Notes: generated from the letters alone by a model not told the origin. A stretch of DNA of 64,000 nt from Algorimicrobium hallyeonense (GCF_042657385.1 NZ_JBHSLA010000002.1:434001-498000); one strand, 5' to 3'; shown: positions 35,140 to 45,047, counted from the stretch's first letter. Numbers and translations: made by a program.

Positions 35140-37576
35140 ATGAAAAGCAGGCTGTTTCTTTTAGTATTCTCATTTTGCTATATAATCACCTTTGCGCAAG
35201 AGAAGAAAACCTTAAATATAACACGAACAACCTCCGCACCAAAAATTGATGGTATTCTGGATGATGAATCGTGGAAAAATGTAGAAGAAGCCAAAGATTT
35301 CATTCAGTTTGATCCAGAAATGGGTGTAAAAGAAACGCATGAAACCCGTACCGTTGTAAAAATAACTTATGATGATGATGCTATTTATGTTGGCGCTTAT
35401 TTATATGATAATCCCAAAGATATTATGCGTCAATTAACCCGTCGTGATGACTTTGGTCAATCTGATTTTTTCGGATTTATTTTAAATCCAAATAACGACG
35501 GACAAAATAATACTGAATTTTTTGTTTTCAGTTCTGGCGTTCAAGCAGATGCAATTGAATCGCCAGGAATTGGTGAGGATTTTGGATGGAATGCTGTGTG
35601 GGAAAGTGCGGTGAAAATTGTAGATGATGGTTGGATTGTTGAAATGAAAATACCATACAGAACCTTACGTTTTTCTAACCAAGAAGTTCCAACTTGGGGT
35701 TTACAAATTCATAGACATTATCGAAGGAATCGTTCCCAGTTTACATGGAACCCAATTAATGTTACTAAAGGAAATGTAGGAATATACAACGGTCAATTAA
35801 AAGGTTTAACCAATTTAGATCCGCCAACAAGACTTACATTCTATCCGTTTGTATCAGGAATTGTTAATACCTATGATGGAGACACAGAAACTCAATTCAA
35901 TGCCGGAATGGATTTAAAATATGGTATCACCGAAAATTTTACGTTGGATGCTACATTAATACCAGACTTCAGTCAAGCCGGTTTTGATCGAGTGGAATTA
36001 AATCTAGGCCCTTTTGAACAAACCTTTTCTGAACAGCGTCAGTTTTTTTACGGAAGGCGTGGATCTTTTTACAAAAGGCGACTTATTCTTCTCGCGGCGT
36101 GTTGGAAATGAACCTTCAGGTTCGGTATCATTAGGTCCAAATGAAGAGGTTCAAGATTATCCAAGTCAAACCAAGGTTTTAAACGCCCTAAAAGTATCCG
36201 GAAGAACAAAAAACGGTTTAGGTGTTGGGGTTTTTAATGCTATTACGGAAAAAACATATGCTAAAGTTACCAATTTAGACACCTACACTAGTCGTAAAGA
36301 ATTGGTAGAACCACTTGCAAATTATAATATTTTAGTGGTGGATCAACAATTTAATCAAAACTCATCTGTTAGTATAATAAATACCAACGTTACTAGAAAT
36401 GGCCATTTTCGGGATGCCAATGTTACTGGCCTTTTAGCAGATTTAACCACCAAGAAAAACACCTATAATTTGGAAGCCGAATTAAAAATGAGTAACGTTA
36501 ATTTGAAGTCTGGTACGGAGACAGGATATAGTTATACCTTAGAATTAGCCAAAGTTTTTGGAAATTGGCAATATTGGGTTGGACATGAATTTGCGGATGA
36601 CACATATGATATCAATGATTTAGGTCTTCAGTTTAGAAACAATTTCAGCAATTTTGGTGTGGAAGCGTCTTATCGCACATTTGAACCAACAAGTAATTTC
36701 CTCCGATATAATTTTAATACATGGATAGACTATAACCGTTTATCAAACCCTAGTACATATACAGGAAGTACCATTGGCGCTTCTTTTTCTGCTCAATTAA
36801 AAAGCTTACACGGTTTTGGTGGAAATGTAAATTTTCAACCTGGAAAACAATACGATTATTTTGAGCCTCGTGCCGAAGGACGCTATTTTGTTTATGAAAA
36901 CCGGTTAAATGGAAATGTTTGGATTTCTTCAAATTATAATAAAAAGTTTGCTATTGATGCCAATATTGGAGGTGCTACGTTTTTTGAAGATGGCAGAGAA
37001 ACAAACAATATTTGGTTTGGCATTAGTCCGCGATTAAAATTAAACGATAAATTATTACTTATTTATTCTTTTGATTATGATAAAATTAATGGTGATCGTG
37101 GTTATGCAGATAATACAGCAGATGCTATTGTTTTTGGAAATCGGGATCAAAAAACAATGGTAAATAGTATTACGGGTTCTTATAGTTTTAATCCGTTCCA
37201 TTCACTAAATCTAACATTTAGAAATTATTGGAGTACAGTTCTTTATGATGATAACATCTACCTATTACAAGAGGATGGCGGTTTACTGGAGACAAACGTT
37301 TCCTTTGAAGACGCAGGATTAGATGATCCTAATATTAACTTTAGTACTTGGAATTTAGACTTAAGTTATTCGTGGCAGTTTGCTCCTGGAAGCTTTTTAA
37401 CGGCTTTGTATAGAAATCAGTTATTTAATTACGATTCAGAAGCGGAACTTAACTTTACAAATAATTTTGACAGACTACTAAATCAGCCTATTCAAAATTC
37501 ATTTTCGTTAAAAGTTCAATACTTTATTGATTACAATAATGTGAAGAAAGTTTTCAACAAGAAATCAAATTCATAA
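35140..37576 (+). pseudogene. CBM9-like/DUF5916 outer-membrane protein gene with frameshift
   Basis: Two overlapping frames make up one gene: 35140-36111 (signal peptide MKSRLFLLVFSFCYIITFAQ, CBM9-like domain with ITRTTSAPKIDGILDDESW, start of DUF5916) and 36014-37576 (rest of the DUF5916 beta-barrel). Frame 1 reads QRQFFY and then goes off into a non-homologous tail (KRRLILLAACWK). Frame 2 supplies the expected QFFTEGVDLFTKGDLFFSRR. Removing one T from the T7 run at 36043-36049 restores a protein of about 810 residues. It is probably an outer-membrane protein of unknown substrate. The shift may be a real mutation, a phase-variable tract or an assembly error. Confidence 0.85.
36043..36049 (+). 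other. T7 homopolymer at the frameshift site
   Basis: CAG is followed by seven T and then ACGGAAGGC. With six T the frame reads Q-F-F-T-E-G, the family sequence; with seven it is broken. This is the exact point where the two frames meet. Confidence 0.85.
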
Positions 37577-37624
37577 TTGTAAAGCGTTATTTAAAGTATT
37601 ACATTGCTTGTTCATTTTACAGCA

Positions 37625-38293
37625 ATGATTTCAGCAAAAAATATTCATAAATACTACGAAGATTTACACGTTTTAAAAGGTGTTGAATTACATATAAAAG
37701 CAGGCGAAATAGTTTCTATTGTTGGTGCATCAGGCGCTGGAAAAACAACGCTTCTTCAAATATTAGGCACGCTAGATAAACCGTCAAAAAAAGAAGATTT
37801 CACCTTTGCTATTAACAATACTGACATCAGTAGTTTATCTGAAAAAGGATTAGCAAAATTTCGAAATGAAGAAATTGGATTCATCTTTCAATTTCATCAA
37901 TTATTACCAGAATTTACAGCCATTGAAAATGTGTGTATTCCGGCCTACATTAAAAAAACCAATAAAGCTGCTGCCGAAAAACGCGCAACCGAATTATTAG
38001 ATTTTTTAGGATTAAAAGATCGTGCACAACACAAACCCAATGAACTTTCTGGAGGCGAGCAGCAACGGGTTGCCGTAGCTCGTGCGTTAATTAACAATCC
38101 TAAAATTATTTTTGCTGATGAACCATCCGGAAATTTAGATTCCGAATCGGCTGAAAACTTACATAATCTATTTTTTAAATTACGGGACGAATTTGGACAA
38201 ACCTTCGTTATTGTTACACATAATGAAGAGTTAGCTAATATGGCAGACCGTAAATTAACCATGGTTGATGGTCGCATAGTATGTGGTCATTAA
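37625..38293 (+). CDS. ABC transporter ATP-binding protein (LolD-like)
   Basis: A 222-residue ABC ATPase. Walker A is GASGAGKTT, the Q-loop FQFHQLLPEFTAIENV is characteristic of the LolD/MacB group, the signature is LSGGEQQRVAVARAL, Walker B is IIFADEPSGNLD and the switch is VTHNE. It would power an FtsX-type permease in lipoprotein release (LolCDE) or a related export; no permease gene is adjacent. The ATG at 37625 is preferred to an upstream TTG at 37604. Confidence 0.92.
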   Translation: MISAKNIHKYYEDLHVLKGVELHIKAGEIVSIVGASGAGKTTLLQILGTLDKPSKKEDFTFAINNTDISSLSEKGLAKFRNEEIGFIFQFHQLLPEFTAIENVCIPAYIKKTNKAAAEKRATELLDFLGLKDRAQHKPNELSGGEQQRVAVARALINNPKIIFADEPSGNLDSESAENLHNLFFKLRDEFGQTFVIVTHNEELANMADRKLTMVDGRIVCGH

Positions 38294-38305
38294 AAATGCA
38301 TCTGT

Positions 38306-38342
38306 CATTTTGGGAGATACAACTTGCCAAAATGCCTTTTTT
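38306..38342 (+). terminator. Probable terminator after the LolD-like gene
   Basis: An 8-bp inverted repeat (CATTTTGG, 38306-38313 / CCAAAATG, 38327-38334) with a 13-base loop, then CC and six T. It lies just after the stop codon. Confidence 0.6.
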
Positions 38343-38381
38343 ATGATAAGTTTATAATGCACTAAACCGGTTGTCATAAAT

Positions 38382-40085
38382 ATGCTATTAATACTCCTTT
38401 CTTGGATTTACATCATTTTCATAAGTATCATTTTTGGTGTAAGCCTGAATCGAGTTTTAAGAATAAAAGCATGTAATTTTATCATTACCATATTTCATGG
38501 ATTATTTGGTATCATGCTCTTTACAGGGTTTTGGGCTATTGGATTTCCTGTAAATGTTAACTATCATGTTGCTTTAATACTAATATCCTGTGTTTTACTA
38601 GGTCTTAATTTAAAATATATAAAGGCCCTTTTAAAGAGTTTCGTTCTTGAATTTAAAGGCTTATCCGTTTTTTTTAAGAGTTTATTAGCAGTAATTACAA
38701 TCCTCATTTTAGCACAATGCGCTTCTGCTCCATTATTAGTGGATAATGAAACCTATTATATTCAAACCATTGCTTGGCTCAATAATTACGGTTTTGTAAA
38801 AGGGTTGGTGAATTTACATTTATTTCTAGGACAAACTTCCGGTTGGCATATTCTACAAAGTGCCTTTAGCTTCAGTTTCTTAACCAATTCTCTTAACGAT
38901 TTAAGCGGTTTAGCTTTACTCCTAGCAAATGTTTACGCCATCGTAAACATAAATACTTATTGTAAATCCGGCATTCCCCCTAAAAGATATTTGCTTATTG
39001 GATTATTTCCTATTGTAAACCTCCTACTCTTCCAATTCATAAGCGCACCATCGCCAGATTTAGCCATTTATGTGCTTTCGGTAATTAGTTTTTATCAATT
39101 TATTACTACCTATGGCGAATACCAAAAAGATGTGTTTCTATCCCTCACCCTATTAACAGTATTTATGGTGTGCATCAAACTTACAGCTTTACCATTTATA
39201 CTGTTCCCAATTGCTGTTTATGCGAAATTTTATAAACAAACACGATTTTTAAACGTAAGTATATTTTCGATTTTAGGAGTTTCAAGCTGCCTGTTAATCC
39301 TTAAAAATACTATCCTTACCGGAAATCCATTGTATCCTGTTTTAGGGCTTGATAGCCTTAAATTAGATTGGCATCTTCCTGAAACTATTGCCATTTATTT
39401 TAAAGAGTATGGTTTGGCTTATGGTTATCAAATGACTCCGGACGTTTTTGCCAAAACATCTTTAATAGAGCGTATGAAGCACTGGCTATTTGCCTCTGGA
39501 ATTCATGGCATATTTAATAAGATATTAATAATTCTTTTAGTTATTTTACCGTTTATCATTAAAAAATGGTTTCACCAAAAAGGCTATTGGGTTTTCTATA
39601 TCATGCTTGTTGCAACTATGATTATTTTATGGAACACATCACCACAATACCGCTTCTTTTTACCATTTATATTAATATCCGGTTTAATGATTTTAAGTAT
39701 TTTTAAATTAAAGAGGAGTATTATTAAAACTCTATTTGTTTTTAGCACGATGATGGCTTTTATCGCTGTATTTATCCCGATAAATAAGCAAGCTTTAACA
39801 AATAATACACAACATCAACAAACTTCCATATTTAAAACAGCGTATATTCTCCTACCCCATAATAACAGCAAATTTCTAGTTAAATATGACACTAAAACAA
39901 TTGGAAACACAACTATTAACACGCCAAAAAACACGAGTTTTTTCTGGGAAACAGGTGGTACGCCAATACCAGCTGTTAGCAGCCCACAATTAAACTATTT
40001 TAAGAACAACTTTTCAGTTGTACCACAGTTGCGAACCGAAGATCTTAAAGATGGTTTCTACAGCCAAATAATTTTAGACAAATAA
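38382..40085 (+). CDS. Polytopic membrane protein (GT-C-like, LIC_10190-type)
   Basis: A 567-residue protein with about 12 predicted membrane spans starting at the extreme N-terminus (MLLILLSWIYIIFISIIFG). The first periplasmic loop has VDNETYYIQTIAWLNNYG, with an acidic pair where GT-C glycosyltransferases carry their catalytic aspartate. NTSPQYRFFLPFILIS near the end matches GT-C-like mannosyltransferase relatives. The resemblance to the LIC_10190 family is from memory. It could transfer a lipid-linked sugar at the outer face of the inner membrane. Confidence 0.7.
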   Translation: MLLILLSWIYIIFISIIFGVSLNRVLRIKACNFIITIFHGLFGIMLFTGFWAIGFPVNVNYHVALILISCVLLGLNLKYIKALLKSFVLEFKGLSVFFKSLLAVITILILAQCASAPLLVDNETYYIQTIAWLNNYGFVKGLVNLHLFLGQTSGWHILQSAFSFSFLTNSLNDLSGLALLLANVYAIVNINTYCKSGIPPKRYLLIGLFPIVNLLLFQFISAPSPDLAIYVLSVISFYQFITTYGEYQKDVFLSLTLLTVFMVCIKLTALPFILFPIAVYAKFYKQTRFLNVSIFSILGVSSCLLILKNTILTGNPLYPVLGLDSLKLDWHLPETIAIYFKEYGLAYGYQMTPDVFAKTSLIERMKHWLFASGIHGIFNKILIILLVILPFIIKKWFHQKGYWVFYIMLVATMIILWNTSPQYRFFLPFILISGLMILSIFKLKRSIIKTLFVFSTMMAFIAVFIPINKQALTNNTQHQQTSIFKTAYILLPHNNSKFLVKYDTKTIGNTTINTPKNTSFFWETGGTPIPAVSSPQLNYFKNNFSVVPQLRTEDLKDGFYSQIILDK

Positions 40086-40095
40086 ATTAGAGTAA

Positions 40096-40830
40096 CTAGC
40101 GATATTCTGGATTTTCAAAATCCCAACGTCTTCCATCATCCCAATCCTCGCGAGAATTTCCATAATTAGGATATCCATTTTGTGCTTTCAACATAGTGGC
40201 TAAATGCAACAAATTATAGGTCATAAATGTCGTATTTCTATTAGTGAAATCGCTATCAAAACCAACTGGCGGATTTATTTTTTCATCTTGCCATTCTGTA
40301 TCACCATAACTTGGACCAGGGCCTACTTCACCAATCCAACCACAATCAGCTTGTGGTGGTATGGAATATCCAACATGTTGCATGGCGTATAAAATACCCA
40401 TAGCACAATGTTTTACGCCATCTTCATTTCCTGTAATCATACAACCACCAACCTTTCCGTAAAAAATATATTGACCTTTGTCATTGGTTTTACTGCTCAT
40501 GGCATATAATCGCTCAATGAGTTTTTGTGCTTCCGACGATTTTTCACCTAACCAAATGGGTGTTCCAATAATGAGAATATCAGCGTCCATTACTTTTTTA
40601 AATAATTCTGGCCAAACATCGGTTTTCCATCCATGTTCTGTCATGTCGGGATAAATACCAACCGCAACATTTTCATCAATAAAACGAATAACGTCCGTTT
40701 TTACCCCTTCTTTATCCATGATGCTTTTGGAGACATTAATAAGGGTTTCAGTATGGCTTTTTTGTGGAGACTTTTTTAAAGTGCAATTAATAAATAAAGC
40801 TTTTAAACCCTGGAAATCTGGTTTTTTCAT
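40096..40830 (-). CDS. Flavodoxin-fold NAD(P)H-dependent oxidoreductase
   Basis: A 244-residue protein of the flavodoxin/NADPH-dependent FMN reductase superfamily. The FMN phosphate loop is NCTLKKSPQKSHTE after strand LKALFI, and a second FMN segment is IIGTPIWLGEKSSEAQKLIERL. GGCMITGNEDGVKHCAMG lies near the flavin. The C-terminal extension (about residues 170-244) is longer than in small flavodoxins. The ATG at 40830 is chosen because the longer frame uses a TTG (40878) inside a leader hairpin. A structured element and a terminator-like hairpin precede it on the same strand. Confidence 0.85.
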   Translation of the reverse strand: MKKPDFQGLKALFINCTLKKSPQKSHTETLINVSKSIMDKEGVKTDVIRFIDENVAVGIYPDMTEHGWKTDVWPELFKKVMDADILIIGTPIWLGEKSSEAQKLIERLYAMSSKTNDKGQYIFYGKVGGCMITGNEDGVKHCAMGILYAMQHVGYSIPPQADCGWIGEVGPGPSYGDTEWQDEKINPPVGFDSDFTNRNTTFMTYNLLHLATMLKAQNGYPNYGNSREDWDDGRRWDFENPEYR

Positions 40831-40876
40831 AAAATTAACTTTTTTAAAAGGTACAAAACGTTTTGGAATTCTAATC

Positions 40877-40915
40877 AAAAGCGTGGTTTCACGTACTGAA
40901 ACGTCCTAATCACGC
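40877..40915 (-). terminator. Terminator-like hairpin in the leader of the flavodoxin-like gene
   Basis: On the minus strand GCGTG (40915-40911) and CACGC (40885-40881) enclose GTTTC/GAAAC, and the hairpin is followed by TTTT. It lies between the structured element at 40966-41099 and the flavodoxin-like gene. It may end the DUF1704 transcript or act as a conditional terminator. Confidence 0.45.
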
Positions 40916-40965
40916 ATTCTCATTAGAAAACGTCTCAAATAACAAATAACTTGTTCTGTATCACG

Positions 40966-41099
40966 AAACCTTAAAGAATGCTGTTAGTTTGACCCTAATT
41001 TCTGTTAATTAGGAACGAATCAAATTCTTAATAATGTGAGAGTCTACGCCTTATTAAGTATTGGCAATCCGTCAATAGACGAAAAATTCTTTAAGGTTT
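40966..41099. other. Highly structured inverted-repeat element (candidate ncRNA/riboswitch or MITE)
   Basis: The ends are a perfect 14-bp inverted repeat, AAACCTTAAAGAAT (40966-40979) and ATTCTTTAAGGTTT (41086-41099). Inside are a stem TTGAC (40989-40993)/GTCAA (41071-41075); a hairpin CCTAATT (40994-41000)/AATTAGG (41007-41013); a hairpin CTTAATAA (41027-41034)/TTATTAAG (41051-41058); and a loop-to-tail pairing GTCTA (41042-41046)/TAGAC (41076-41080) that would make a pseudoknot. It starts one base after the DUF1704 stop and precedes the flavodoxin-like gene on the minus strand. No target-site duplication is seen. Confidence 0.5.
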
Positions 41100-42245
41100 T
41101 TATTTCAAACTGTTTAGAATAAAATCGATTGTTGTATTGGTGTTTTTATTAGTACGATAAGATTCTGTATAATGCTTGGAAGTTACGGCCAATCCTAATT
41201 TTTGTAATCTGTAAATAGCATCTGAATACTCCAAGGTTACCTTTCCTGTTAACAGCACATCTAAATCACCATCATTTTGGGCGTATTGATAAACCTTTTT
41301 TAATCCAGACAAATACAAATGGTCTTTCGTAAAACCACCTCCCCTATGTACGCGCAATGTAATGGTAAATGCACTATCGCGTGGCACTTTATATTGATTG
41401 TGAAGCAAATCAAATGTATCTGCAAAACTGTAGCCTTTTGCTAACGAGTCGGCTGCAATAACACGATACGCTAATTCTTTTAAACGTTTCATGGTTAAAC
41501 ATCCTGACATATATTCCGCATAAACCGCTAAGCCTTCTTGAGTTTCTACATTATTTGGAAAACCACTTGAAAATATTTTTAAGGGCTGACTTAATCCATT
41601 AAACGTCGTTACCATGTGCACACCAACTTCGTGATTTGCAAGTACTTCTAACTGATTTTTACTAAACTTATGATTTTTCTTAAGCAATAAGGTTTGCGTA
41701 TTATTCTGAACCATGGCTGCTGCCGAAATATTAGTAGAAAATTTCAGATGATATTTAAAATCGTAACGCTTGGAAAAATCTTCAAAATAAGTTTGGGCTT
41801 CCTGAACACTGTATTTAGATATTAAATCCTCGGAAGGTTCATCATCATCAAAACGCAAAATAAACTTGGCGTTTTCGATGTCTTTTTCCGTTGGAGTTCC
41901 AAAACTCTTTAAACTATTAAAGTAAAATTTTCGACCTTGATTTATGGTGTCAATACATTCTATTTTTCCAGAATACTCATAAATTATATCTTCATAAAGC
42001 TGTCTGATGTCTAAATCTTCAATGCGTTCCAGACGTTGTGAAAAGAACAATCTATGAAGTTTATAGCCGTTAAACTTCACTTTAGGATATTTAAAATTTG
42101 GCTCGTAATTATATTTTGAAGTGAAAAATTGCTTTTTTTCACTTTCAATATTTAAAGGGTTTATATAGTTAAGTAATTCTATCTTTTTTACCAATCTGTT
42201 TAAATTGGTATCTATATCAAATAAATCTTGGTAATCGTTCGTCAT
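41100..42245 (-). CDS. DUF1704 metallopeptidase family (QEGLA motif) protein
   Basis: A 381-residue protein of the DUF1704/'flavohemoglobin expression-modulating QEGLA motif' family. It has the zinc motif HEVGVH (HExxxH) in VLANHEVGVHMVTT and the third-ligand segment ETQEGLAVYAEYM. The same family includes the eukaryotic microtubule-associated tyrosine carboxypeptidase MATCAP, which has an HExxxH plus E zinc site. This protein is therefore probably a carboxypeptidase or related zinc hydrolase in the cytoplasm. It is the last gene of a run with N-formylglutamate amidohydrolase, rhodanese and a GshB-like ligase. Natural substrate unknown. Confidence 0.88.
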   Translation of the reverse strand: MTNDYQDLFDIDTNLNRLVKKIELLNYINPLNIESEKKQFFTSKYNYEPNFKYPKVKFNGYKLHRLFFSQRLERIEDLDIRQLYEDIIYEYSGKIECIDTINQGRKFYFNSLKSFGTPTEKDIENAKFILRFDDDEPSEDLISKYSVQEAQTYFEDFSKRYDFKYHLKFSTNISAAAMVQNNTQTLLLKKNHKFSKNQLEVLANHEVGVHMVTTFNGLSQPLKIFSSGFPNNVETQEGLAVYAEYMSGCLTMKRLKELAYRVIAADSLAKGYSFADTFDLLHNQYKVPRDSAFTITLRVHRGGGFTKDHLYLSGLKKVYQYAQNDGDLDVLLTGKVTLEYSDAIYRLQKLGLAVTSKHYTESYRTNKNTNTTIDFILNSLK

Positions 42246-42264
42246 AATGCGTATTCAGTTTATT

Positions 42265-43089
42265 TTAAATATACTTCAAAAAATTAGAAGCTTGCTCTGG
42301 AATGTGCGTTTCTAATTGATCTGCAACCGCTTCCACAACTTCAGGGTAAATAACTTGATGATACTCATCACCATAAATTTTAGCAATTTCTGTGGCGAGA
42401 ACTAGTGTGTTTTTAAAACTATGAGTAATGTATTTTAAGAAATAACCATTCCCTTGAAAGGTATCATTAACTTTTGCCGTTTGTGCAATTTTATGAGGAA
42501 GTTGAATTTGTGATAAGCGATTTCTCCATGCTTCCACCAAAGTCCCAAAACGTTTATTATCAATATTACGCGTTCCTAAATTCCAAGTTGGGACTTCCCG
42601 GTCCCAACGTTGCCAATTGTAGCTATGCATATCAAAAACAATACAACCGTTGTATTTTTCTTCTATCTTCTTTATTAATGCCGAAACCACTTTATAAAAA
42701 TTAGCGTGCTTTTGTAAACTTTTGACCTTCATTGCTTCTGGGAGTGGCTGTTTCCATAGTTGTTTTCCCCAAGCAGTTTCAAAAATGGCTTCTTCCGGTG
42801 GCCGATTTAAGTCGTATTCAAAACGCGAATCGCATCCCGCAATAACAATAGGATGTGTTGCAATCATGGCCTTCGTTGCAGGATCTTCCTCGTACCAACG
42901 CTCATATTCCGTGTGCAAACAATTCTCCCAAAGTTCTGTTCTAAACTGATGACCATCGTGAATGGCCGAACATACATAATGAACGTAAGAATCTATTTTT
43001 AAAGTGAAGGAATAATCATCGGAAACAGCATAAAAACGTTCTTCATGTTCTATTTTTTTGATGATGGCTTCAATTGATAATTTTTCCAT
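42265..43089 (-). CDS. N-formylglutamate amidohydrolase family protein
   Basis: A 274-residue zinc-dependent hydrolase with the M14-related N-formylglutamate amidohydrolase fold. Family segments are AIHDGHQF, GCDSRFEYDLNRPPEEAIFETAWGK and VFDMHSYNWQ. The founding activity removes formate from N-formylglutamate in histidine degradation, but no hut genes are here. In this operon it may cleave another acyl-glutamate or peptide bond. The start MEKLS at 43089 lies 8 bases after the rhodanese stop; the longer frame overlaps that gene. Confidence 0.88.
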   Translation of the reverse strand: MEKLSIEAIIKKIEHEERFYAVSDDYSFTLKIDSYVHYVCSAIHDGHQFRTELWENCLHTEYERWYEEDPATKAMIATHPIVIAGCDSRFEYDLNRPPEEAIFETAWGKQLWKQPLPEAMKVKSLQKHANFYKVVSALIKKIEEKYNGCIVFDMHSYNWQRWDREVPTWNLGTRNIDNKRFGTLVEAWRNRLSQIQLPHKIAQTAKVNDTFQGNGYFLKYITHSFKNTLVLATEIAKIYGDEYHQVIYPEVVEAVADQLETHIPEQASNFLKYI

Positions 43090-43097
43090 ATCGCATT

Positions 43098-43931
43098 TTA
43101 TTCTGGTATTAAACTTCCCCATTCTGTCCAAGAACCATCATATATCACCAAGTTGTGATAACCAGCCAGTTCTGCGCCTAGTGCTAAAACACAAGCGGTT
43201 ATTCCTGATCCACAAGAAAACGTAAGCGCATCATGTGGTTTAGCTATTTTAGAAAAAATAGTCCGTAATTCACTTTCAGATTTCATAATTCCTGAATCTA
43301 ATAAGCTTTCATAAGGTATATTTACAGAACTCGGTATCGATCCACGACGCAAACCTACACGTGGTTCACGGACCAAGCTTTCAAACCGTAACTCCGAACG
43401 TGCATCTACAACTAATCGTTGATTCAATTGAACGTTTTGCTGCATATCGTCAAAAAACACCATATGATTTTGGGGTTTTTCCGCTTGAAAATCACCTATA
43501 CTTTTGACAGATTCATAATTGTTTAAAACTTCAAATCCTGCTGTTTTCCACGCTGGTAATCCACCATTTAAAACTGAAACATTATGAAAACCAAAGGCTT
43601 TAAACAACCACCAAACACGCGCGCTTGAATAGATACCATTATCATCATACACAACGAGAGTGCTATTTTGTTGAATACCTAATTGTTGAGCTTCATGTTG
43701 AAATTGTTCTAATGTTGGAAATGTGGTTGGAAATGGCGCAGATACATCACTAAATTTTTGTTTTAAATTGAAAAACAAGGTGTTTGGAATGACTTCCTTT
43801 TTATGAACTACATCATCTAACTCTGAAACTTTTGGAATGGTTGCATCTAAAACAATAAGGTTAGAAGCATCTAAATGATTATGCAACCAATTTACAGAAA
43901 CTAACGGTTTTTTAAGAGGTGAAAGTAACAT
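43098..43931 (-). CDS. Thiosulfate/3-mercaptopyruvate sulfurtransferase (two rhodanese domains)
   Basis: A 277-residue tandem rhodanese. The N-terminal inactive domain (VSVNWLHNHLDASNLIVLDATIP, STLVVYDDNGIYSSARVWWLF) is followed by the catalytic domain (VVDARSELRFESL, GSIPSSVNIPYESLL). The persulfide-forming cysteine is in FSCGSGITACVLAL; the loop CGSGITA fits mercaptopyruvate-type enzymes. It transfers sulfane sulfur to a thiol or cyanide acceptor. It sits between a thiol-type ligase gene and two amide hydrolases, so it may handle a low-molecular-weight thiol. Confidence 0.93.
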   Translation of the reverse strand: MLLSPLKKPLVSVNWLHNHLDASNLIVLDATIPKVSELDDVVHKKEVIPNTLFFNLKQKFSDVSAPFPTTFPTLEQFQHEAQQLGIQQNSTLVVYDDNGIYSSARVWWLFKAFGFHNVSVLNGGLPAWKTAGFEVLNNYESVKSIGDFQAEKPQNHMVFFDDMQQNVQLNQRLVVDARSELRFESLVREPRVGLRRGSIPSSVNIPYESLLDSGIMKSESELRTIFSKIAKPHDALTFSCGSGITACVLALGAELAGYHNLVIYDGSWTEWGSLIPE

Positions 43932-43958
43932 AATGAGCGTGTTTTTAACTAAAGCTAG

Positions 43959-44996
43959 TTAAGCATCTTCAACCGTTTTACGCAAACGCGATCTCCGATT
44001 AAACGCTTCTACATTATCCAGTACTTTACTTTCTAGAAAATCGATAACCTTCTCTTCTACCCGATATTTGTTCTTATAAACTTTGTTGATATACGTTATT
44101 CCACCTGGCGACATCACATTTACTTCCACCAGCTTTCCTCCTATAACATCAATACCAACAAAATACAGACCATCTTTAACTAATTTAGGTCCAATTTGTT
44201 TACACAAAGCTTTTTCAGCTTTTGTCAATGTATGTTTTTGAACCGATCCGCCAGCAGACACATTAGAACGATGATCATCTGAGCCGGGAACGCGCTTCAT
44301 AGCACCAATGGGTTCACCATTGAGCATTAAAATGCGCACATCGCCTTCATCTGCACCTTCAATATAATCTTGAAGAATAACATAATTGGAAGTTCCATCA
44401 CTACTATTTATATAAAAATCTAAAAGTGAATTAATATTGCTCATGGCCGATTTCTCTATAAGAATCACACCCGATCCACCAAAACCATTCAACGGTTTGA
44501 TAATCATTTTATCAGCTTTGGATTCCTTAATTTGTCGGACTAAATAGTTCTTATTTTTAGATACGTGTGTATTTGGAATAATATTGCTGTGTGCATCACC
44601 AAAAGCCGCTGTATATAGCTTGTTATTCGCTTCACGCATGCCTTCTAAAGAATTAATAATAAAGACATCATCCTTAACCGAATCTAAAAAATTAAGCATA
44701 ATTGGATCTAAAGGTGGATTTGCGCGAAAGAAAATAGCATCAAAACCAGCAAGCGGTAACATTTCTTCACGTAAAACGGCTTTTTTATAAAAGGCTTTTA
44801 AGGAAGCCGGTACTTTCTCCATTCGGTTAATTACGGTACAAAAAGCATTTGTAACGCTATTACGAATTGTTAAATTTGCAGGTGAACATAGTGCTACACC
44901 ATGGCCTCGCTTTACACATTCTTTTATCAAAGCGAGACTGGTATCATTTTCTGGGTCTATTTTCTCCCAAGGATACATTAAAAAACACACATTCAT
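43959..44996 (-). CDS. GshB-like ATP-grasp ligase
   Basis: A 345-residue ATP-grasp enzyme of the prokaryotic glutathione synthetase family. Similar segments are MIIKPLNGFGGSGV (ATP lysine and Gly-rich loop), GEPIGAMKRVPG, RSNVSAGGSVQK, GLYFVGIDVIGGKLVEVNVMSPGG (metal ligands). It would form an amide bond between a carboxylate and an amino acid such as glycine. No gshA or gshF is in the window and the genome has bshA, so the product need not be glutathione. First of four tightly spaced genes (27, 8 and 19 bases apart). Confidence 0.85.
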   Translation of the reverse strand: MNVCFLMYPWEKIDPENDTSLALIKECVKRGHGVALCSPANLTIRNSVTNAFCTVINRMEKVPASLKAFYKKAVLREEMLPLAGFDAIFFRANPPLDPIMLNFLDSVKDDVFIINSLEGMREANNKLYTAAFGDAHSNIIPNTHVSKNKNYLVRQIKESKADKMIIKPLNGFGGSGVILIEKSAMSNINSLLDFYINSSDGTSNYVILQDYIEGADEGDVRILMLNGEPIGAMKRVPGSDDHRSNVSAGGSVQKHTLTKAEKALCKQIGPKLVKDGLYFVGIDVIGGKLVEVNVMSPGGITYINKVYKNKYRVEEKVIDFLESKVLDNVEAFNRRSRLRKTVEDA

Positions 44997-45047
44997 AAGC
45001 GTTACTTTACATTAATTAGTTACTAAAAAAAGGCAGTAAATCAATTT

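Noticed and set aside
40831..40878. Longer start of the flavodoxin-like gene at TTG 40878
   Set aside because: It would place the N-terminus inside a leader hairpin and adds residues unlike the family; ATG 40830 fits better.
43959..44996. Plain call of glutathione synthetase gshB
   Set aside because: The fold and motifs agree, but gshA is not seen in the window and the genome carries bshA, so the substrate is left open.
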